Assembly: GCA_031555935.1 (NCBI GenBank)
Contig: JAVBTX010000022.1
Location: 109,080 to 173,079, forward strand
Length of the DNA: 64,000 nt
Source of the DNA: Roseburia_C sp031555935
GTDB lineage: Bacteria; Bacillota; Clostridia; Lachnospirales; Lachnospiraceae
Direction of reading: 5' to 3'
The notes beneath the pieces are model-generated. The model was not told the DNA's origin. It was given only the letters and a program-made list of their open reading frames with translations, and made no database searches. How positions within the stretch are numbered: position 1 is the first letter of the stretch; each line of letters opens with the position of its first letter. Position numbers and translations under genes: made by a program. Of the stretch, positions 61,400 to 64,000 are shown in pieces.

Positions 61400-62995
61400 T
61401 TGGCTAATTTAAGAAAAGAGATTGAAAAACGAAGAACATTTGCAATAATTTCCCATCCAGATGCGGGAAAAACAACGTTGACAGAAAAATTTCTGTTATA
61501 TGGTGGCGCGATAAACTTAGCGGGTTCTGTTAAGGGGAAGGCGACTGCCAGACATGCTGTATCAGACTGGATGGAAATCGAAAAAGAAAGAGGTATATCC
61601 GTAACCTCATCGGTATTACAATTTAACTATCAGGACCGTTGTATCAATATCCTTGATACGCCGGGGCATCAGGACTTCTCGGAGGATACCTATCGAACCT
61701 TGATGGCCGCCGATTCAGCCGTGATGGTAATAGATGCTTCCAAAGGTGTCGAGGCGCAGACAAGAAAATTATTCAAGGTCTGTGTGATGCGTCATATCCC
61801 GATTTTTACCTTTATCAATAAAATGGACCGGGATGCCAATGATACCTTTGAATTATTAGATGAAATTGAAAAAGAGTTAGGCATCGCAACTTGTCCAATC
61901 AACTGGCCGATTGGCTCGGGCAAGAATTTCAAGGGCGTATATGACCGTAACAGCAAGACCGTCATGACCTTTTCGGATACCTTAAAAGGAACCAAAGAAG
62001 GCGTCGAGAAAGAGTTGGCAATCGACGACGAAGCATTAGAGGCGGAAATTAGTGCTGAGTATCGCGACCAGCTCTTAGAGGAAATAGAATTATTAGACGG
62101 TGCCAGTGCTGAATTTGATATGGAAAAAGTATCAAAAGGAGAGCTGTCACCAGTATTTTTTGGTTCGGCATTGACCAATTTTGGTGTCGAAACCTTTTTG
62201 CAGCACTTTTTGCAAATGACCAGCTCGCCACTGCCAAGAAAAGCAGACTGTGGCATCTTGGACCCATTTTCCGAAGAATTTTCAGCCTTTGTCTTTAAGA
62301 TTCAGGCCAATATGAATAAAAACCACCGTGACCGAATCGCCTTTATGCGAATTTGCTCCGGAAAATTTGAAGCGGGAATGGAAGTAAAGCACATTCAGGG
62401 TGGCAAGGCGATGAAGCTGTCACAGCCACAGCAGATGATGGCGCAGGAGCGAAAAATTGTCGAAGAGGCATATGCCGGAGATATTATCGGTGTCTTTGAT
62501 CCGGGCATCTTTTCGATTGGCGATACCATCACCAATGCCAAAGAAAAATTCCAATTTGAAGGAATCCCAACCTTCGCGCCGGAGCATTTTGCAAGGGTAC
62601 GTCAGGTTGATACGATGAAACGAAAACAGTTCGTCAAAGGTGTTATGCAGATAGCTCAGGAAGGGGCAATACAGATATTCCAGGAATACAAAAGTGGAAT
62701 GGAAGAAATCATCGTCGGCGTTGTCGGTGTATTGCAGTTTGATGTGTTGAAATATCGCCTTGAAAATGAATACAATGTCGAAATTCGAATGGAAAATCTT
62801 CCATATGAACATATTCGCTGGATTGAAAACAAAGAAATCGACCTAGACAAGCTGACTGGAACATCAGACATGAAGAAAGTAACTGATTTAAAAGGAAATC
62901 CGCTATTACTCTTTGTCAATGCATGGAGTGTCGGTATGACCTTAGACCGAAACGACGGACTAATATTGTCAGAATTTGGTCGGGGTGATAACTAA
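61400..62995 (+). CDS. prfC: Peptide chain release factor 3
   Basis: RF3 is the GTPase that recycles RF1/RF2 from the ribosome. From TTG 61400 (AGGAGG SD) the product is 531 residues and begins MANLRKEIEKRRTFAIISHP. It has G1 HPDAGKTTLTEK, G3 DTPGHQDFSEDT, G4 NKMDRD, then the domain II/III sequences of the RF3 group. A GTG at 61316 is in frame with an AAGGAAG upstream and would add 28 residues across the leader hairpin; the family start and SD favour 61400. Confidence 0.96.
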   Translation: MANLRKEIEKRRTFAIISHPDAGKTTLTEKFLLYGGAINLAGSVKGKATARHAVSDWMEIEKERGISVTSSVLQFNYQDRCINILDTPGHQDFSEDTYRTLMAADSAVMVIDASKGVEAQTRKLFKVCVMRHIPIFTFINKMDRDANDTFELLDEIEKELGIATCPINWPIGSGKNFKGVYDRNSKTVMTFSDTLKGTKEGVEKELAIDDEALEAEISAEYRDQLLEEIELLDGASAEFDMEKVSKGELSPVFFGSALTNFGVETFLQHFLQMTSSPLPRKADCGILDPFSEEFSAFVFKIQANMNKNHRDRIAFMRICSGKFEAGMEVKHIQGGKAMKLSQPQQMMAQERKIVEEAYAGDIIGVFDPGIFSIGDTITNAKEKFQFEGIPTFAPEHFARVRQVDTMKRKQFVKGVMQIAQEGAIQIFQEYKSGMEEIIVGVVGVLQFDVLKYRLENEYNVEIRMENLPYEHIRWIENKEIDLDKLTGTSDMKKVTDLKGNPLLLFVNAWSVGMTLDRNDGLILSEFGRGDN

Positions 62996-63000
62996 ATAAT

Positions 63001-63050
63001 AAAATAGGCGCGAACATCCTTGTTAAAAAAGAATGTTCGCGCCTATTTTT
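63001..63050. terminator. Bidirectional terminator between prfC and the XRE gene
   Basis: A perfect 17-bp stem (AAAATAGGCGCGAACAT with its complement at 63033-63049), a 15-base loop, and A/T-runs on both sides. It ends prfC on the + strand and the converging XRE gene on the - strand. Confidence 0.93.
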
Positions 63051-63088
63051 CTGGATATAAAAGTATATCATTTGATTAAAAAAATAAG

Positions 63089-63457
63089 TCACTCTGAATC
63101 AGCTAAATCAGTCAGTCGAGCTTCAACAATGCCAAGAATACGTCCCTTTTCTAACTCAGGCAGTCTGCGGAATTTTTCAATCAAATCAAGTTCTGCTTCA
63201 GAAAAGCCATATCCACCATAAGCAACATCATGCATCAGTGCATCACCAACGACCGGGGAATCATAACCAGTCAGCAGATATTCATAAGAAACATTCAAAA
63301 ATTCACATATCTTTGGAATCTTATCGGAAGTCGGATTGGTTTTATATTTTTTCCAACTGCTAATTGCAGCAGTGGAAATGCCGGTATACTCAGCTAATTG
63401 CTTCTGCGTAATATGCTTTGCCTTTAGCTGTTCGAAAATTCTTTGACTAATCGTCAT
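63089..63457 (-). CDS. XRE-family repressor-like regulator
   Basis: 122 residues from the minus-strand ATG at 63457 (AAGGAG SD). The HTH covers about 5-60 (ITQKQLAEYTGISTAAISSW, then SDKIPKICEFLNVSYEYLLT), followed by a C-terminal helical part (ELDLIEKFRRLPELEKGRIL). This is the cI-like member of a divergent pair with the gene at 63639. An ATG-type extension to 63532 is not supported by an SD. No peptidase or other second domain is visible. Confidence 0.88.
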   Translation of the reverse strand: MTISQRIFEQLKAKHITQKQLAEYTGISTAAISSWKKYKTNPTSDKIPKICEFLNVSYEYLLTGYDSPVVGDALMHDVAYGGYGFSEAELDLIEKFRRLPELEKGRILGIVEARLTDLADSE

Positions 63458-63519
63458 AACATTTCTCCTTCTTGAACAAAAAATTGCCCATAAAAAATTT
63501 GTAAATATAAATTCATAGT

Positions 63520-63548
63520 TTGACAAATTCATATATGAGAACTATAAT
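63520..63548 (+). promoter_or_regulatory. Consensus promoter for the XRE gene at 63639
   Basis: A perfect TTGACA (63520-63525), 17 bases and a perfect TATAAT (63543-63548): the strongest promoter in the window by consensus. Its spacer contains one arm of the TTCATATAT inverted repeat. Confidence 0.85.
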
Positions 63549-63561
63549 TCTAATATATGAA
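63528..63561. promoter_or_regulatory. Operator-like inverted repeat TTCATATAT ... ATATATGAA
   Basis: Perfect 9-bp arms (63528-63536 and 63553-63561) flank the -10 of the + strand promoter symmetrically. A further half-site-like TTCATA lies at 63512-63517. A bound XRE dimer here would block the + promoter and could also influence the minus-strand one. Confidence 0.65.
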
Positions 63562-63573
63562 TAACATTTATAT

Positions 63574-63602
63574 ATTATACAACATTATAAAGAAATTCTC
63601 AA
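63574..63602 (-). promoter_or_regulatory. Promoter for the XRE gene at 63457
   Basis: On the minus strand TTGAGA (63597-63602), 17 bases, TATAAT (63574-63579). It points toward the + strand promoter, so the two transcripts overlap by a few bases near 63555-63567. Confidence 0.7.
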
Positions 63603-63638
63603 TGTAGAGAAAGAAAAATATGCATGGGGAGGAAAAAG

Positions 63639-63833
63639 ATGGTTAGAAAAAGAAAAAGAAAACTAACGGCATTTGGCAAAGATGTAAAAATGCGCCTGGT
63701 CGAATTAGAAATGCGGCAAGAAGAATTGGCTCGAATTGTGGGAACAAGTCCACAATACATCAATCATATTATGTACGGAGAACGTACTGGAGACAAGTAT
63801 ATTGAGAAAATAAAACAGACGTTAGAGATATAG
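63639..63833 (+). CDS. Small XRE-family DNA-binding protein
   Basis: 64 residues from ATG 63639 (GGGGAGG SD). A very basic N-terminus (MVRKRKRKL) precedes a single HTH (VKMRLVELEMRQEELARIVG then SPQYINHIMYGERTGDKYIE). An ATG at 63624 overlaps the SD. It resembles Cro-like regulators of phages and integrative elements. The window ends before any target operon can be seen. Confidence 0.82.
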   Translation: MVRKRKRKLTAFGKDVKMRLVELEMRQEELARIVGTSPQYINHIMYGERTGDKYIEKIKQTLEI

Positions 63834-64000
63834 GAAAATTTTACCCAAAACTTACGCAAGGTCAAATGAAAAACTAAATTCCAGTTCCAGTTGAATGGAG
63901 CTTTTATTTTGCGATTTGAGCACTTTTTTTGGACGACCCTATATAAAGTATCCTTCAAATATGCTATAATCCGCTTTGAAAGTCTATTTGCTTGCATAGC
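63834..64000. other. Unassigned 3' end of window
   Basis: There is no gene here. A direct repeat TTCCAGTTCCAG occurs near 63882. A TATAAT at 63965-63970 with TATAAA 17 bases upstream may be the promoter of a gene beyond the window. Confidence 0.4.

Noticed and set aside
1..64000. CRISPR arrays, tRNA or rRNA genes, insertion sequences, integrases
   Set aside because: No regularly spaced repeats, no tRNA-like cloverleaf with a GGTTCGA-type arm, and no transposase or recombinase motifs were found by eye.

Overview
The window is a chromosomal segment of a motile, endospore-forming, low-to-medium GC member of the Firmicutes, most likely a Lachnospiraceae-type Clostridia. The reasons are a complete spoIIIA operon, a Gram-positive style PolC, a FliY/CheC/CheD chemotaxis set, and the order flagellar genes - sigD - rpsB - tsf - pyrH - frr - uppS - cdsA - dxr - rseP - polC, which is the ylx/fla-che arrangement also known from Bacillus subtilis. 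Nearly all genes lie on the + strand. No tRNA, rRNA, CRISPR array or insertion sequence was recognised.

Region 1 (1-19944) is the distal half of one very long flagellar/chemotaxis operon: fliM (cut by the window edge), fliY, cheY, fliO, fliP, fliQ, fliR, flhB, flhA, flhF, flhG, a PilZ protein, cheB, cheA, cheW, cheC, cheD, a small membrane protein, the motility sigma factor, a FapA-like polymer protein, a basic hypothetical protein, a SwrB-like protein and a membrane-anchored MltG-like protein. It runs without a visible terminator up to the rpsB promoter. Region 2 (19945-21919) is rpsB-tsf. In this sequence tsf carries an in-frame TAA at codon 126.

Region 3 (21920-35594) interrupts the ancient tsf/pyrH synteny with signalling and envelope genes. 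It holds a chemoreceptor; a divergent orphan solute-binding lipoprotein; a tandem HK-REC-HK-REC/HD operon whose first kinase has Tyr in place of the phospho-acceptor His and whose last regulator has a degenerate HD-GYP domain; a soluble chemoreceptor fused to an [FeFe]-hydrogenase sensory domain; a polysaccharide deacetylase; and a bactofilin overlapping pyrH. This is the most unusual part of the window.

Region 4 (35594-53353) is housekeeping: pyrH, frr, uppS, cdsA, dxr, rseP, ispG, polC, an MTA/SAH-deaminase-like amidohydrolase, an MBL hydrolase, a 51-residue membrane protein with a structured leader, alaS, another chemoreceptor, and rpsU (58 aa). Region 5 (53354-55900) is a small accessory patch with strong palindromes: a hypothetical membrane protein, a GNAT acetyltransferase, a truncated DUF3795 gene, a VOC protein, and an XRE regulator bracketed by two near-identical hairpins. 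Region 6 (56011-61240) is spoIIIAA-AH. Region 7 (61264-64000) is prfC with a hairpin leader, followed by two divergent XRE regulators whose predicted promoters face each other around a shared inverted repeat.

Start codons were chosen by Shine-Dalgarno (SD) position and family length. Functions rest on motif recognition by eye; no database search was run.
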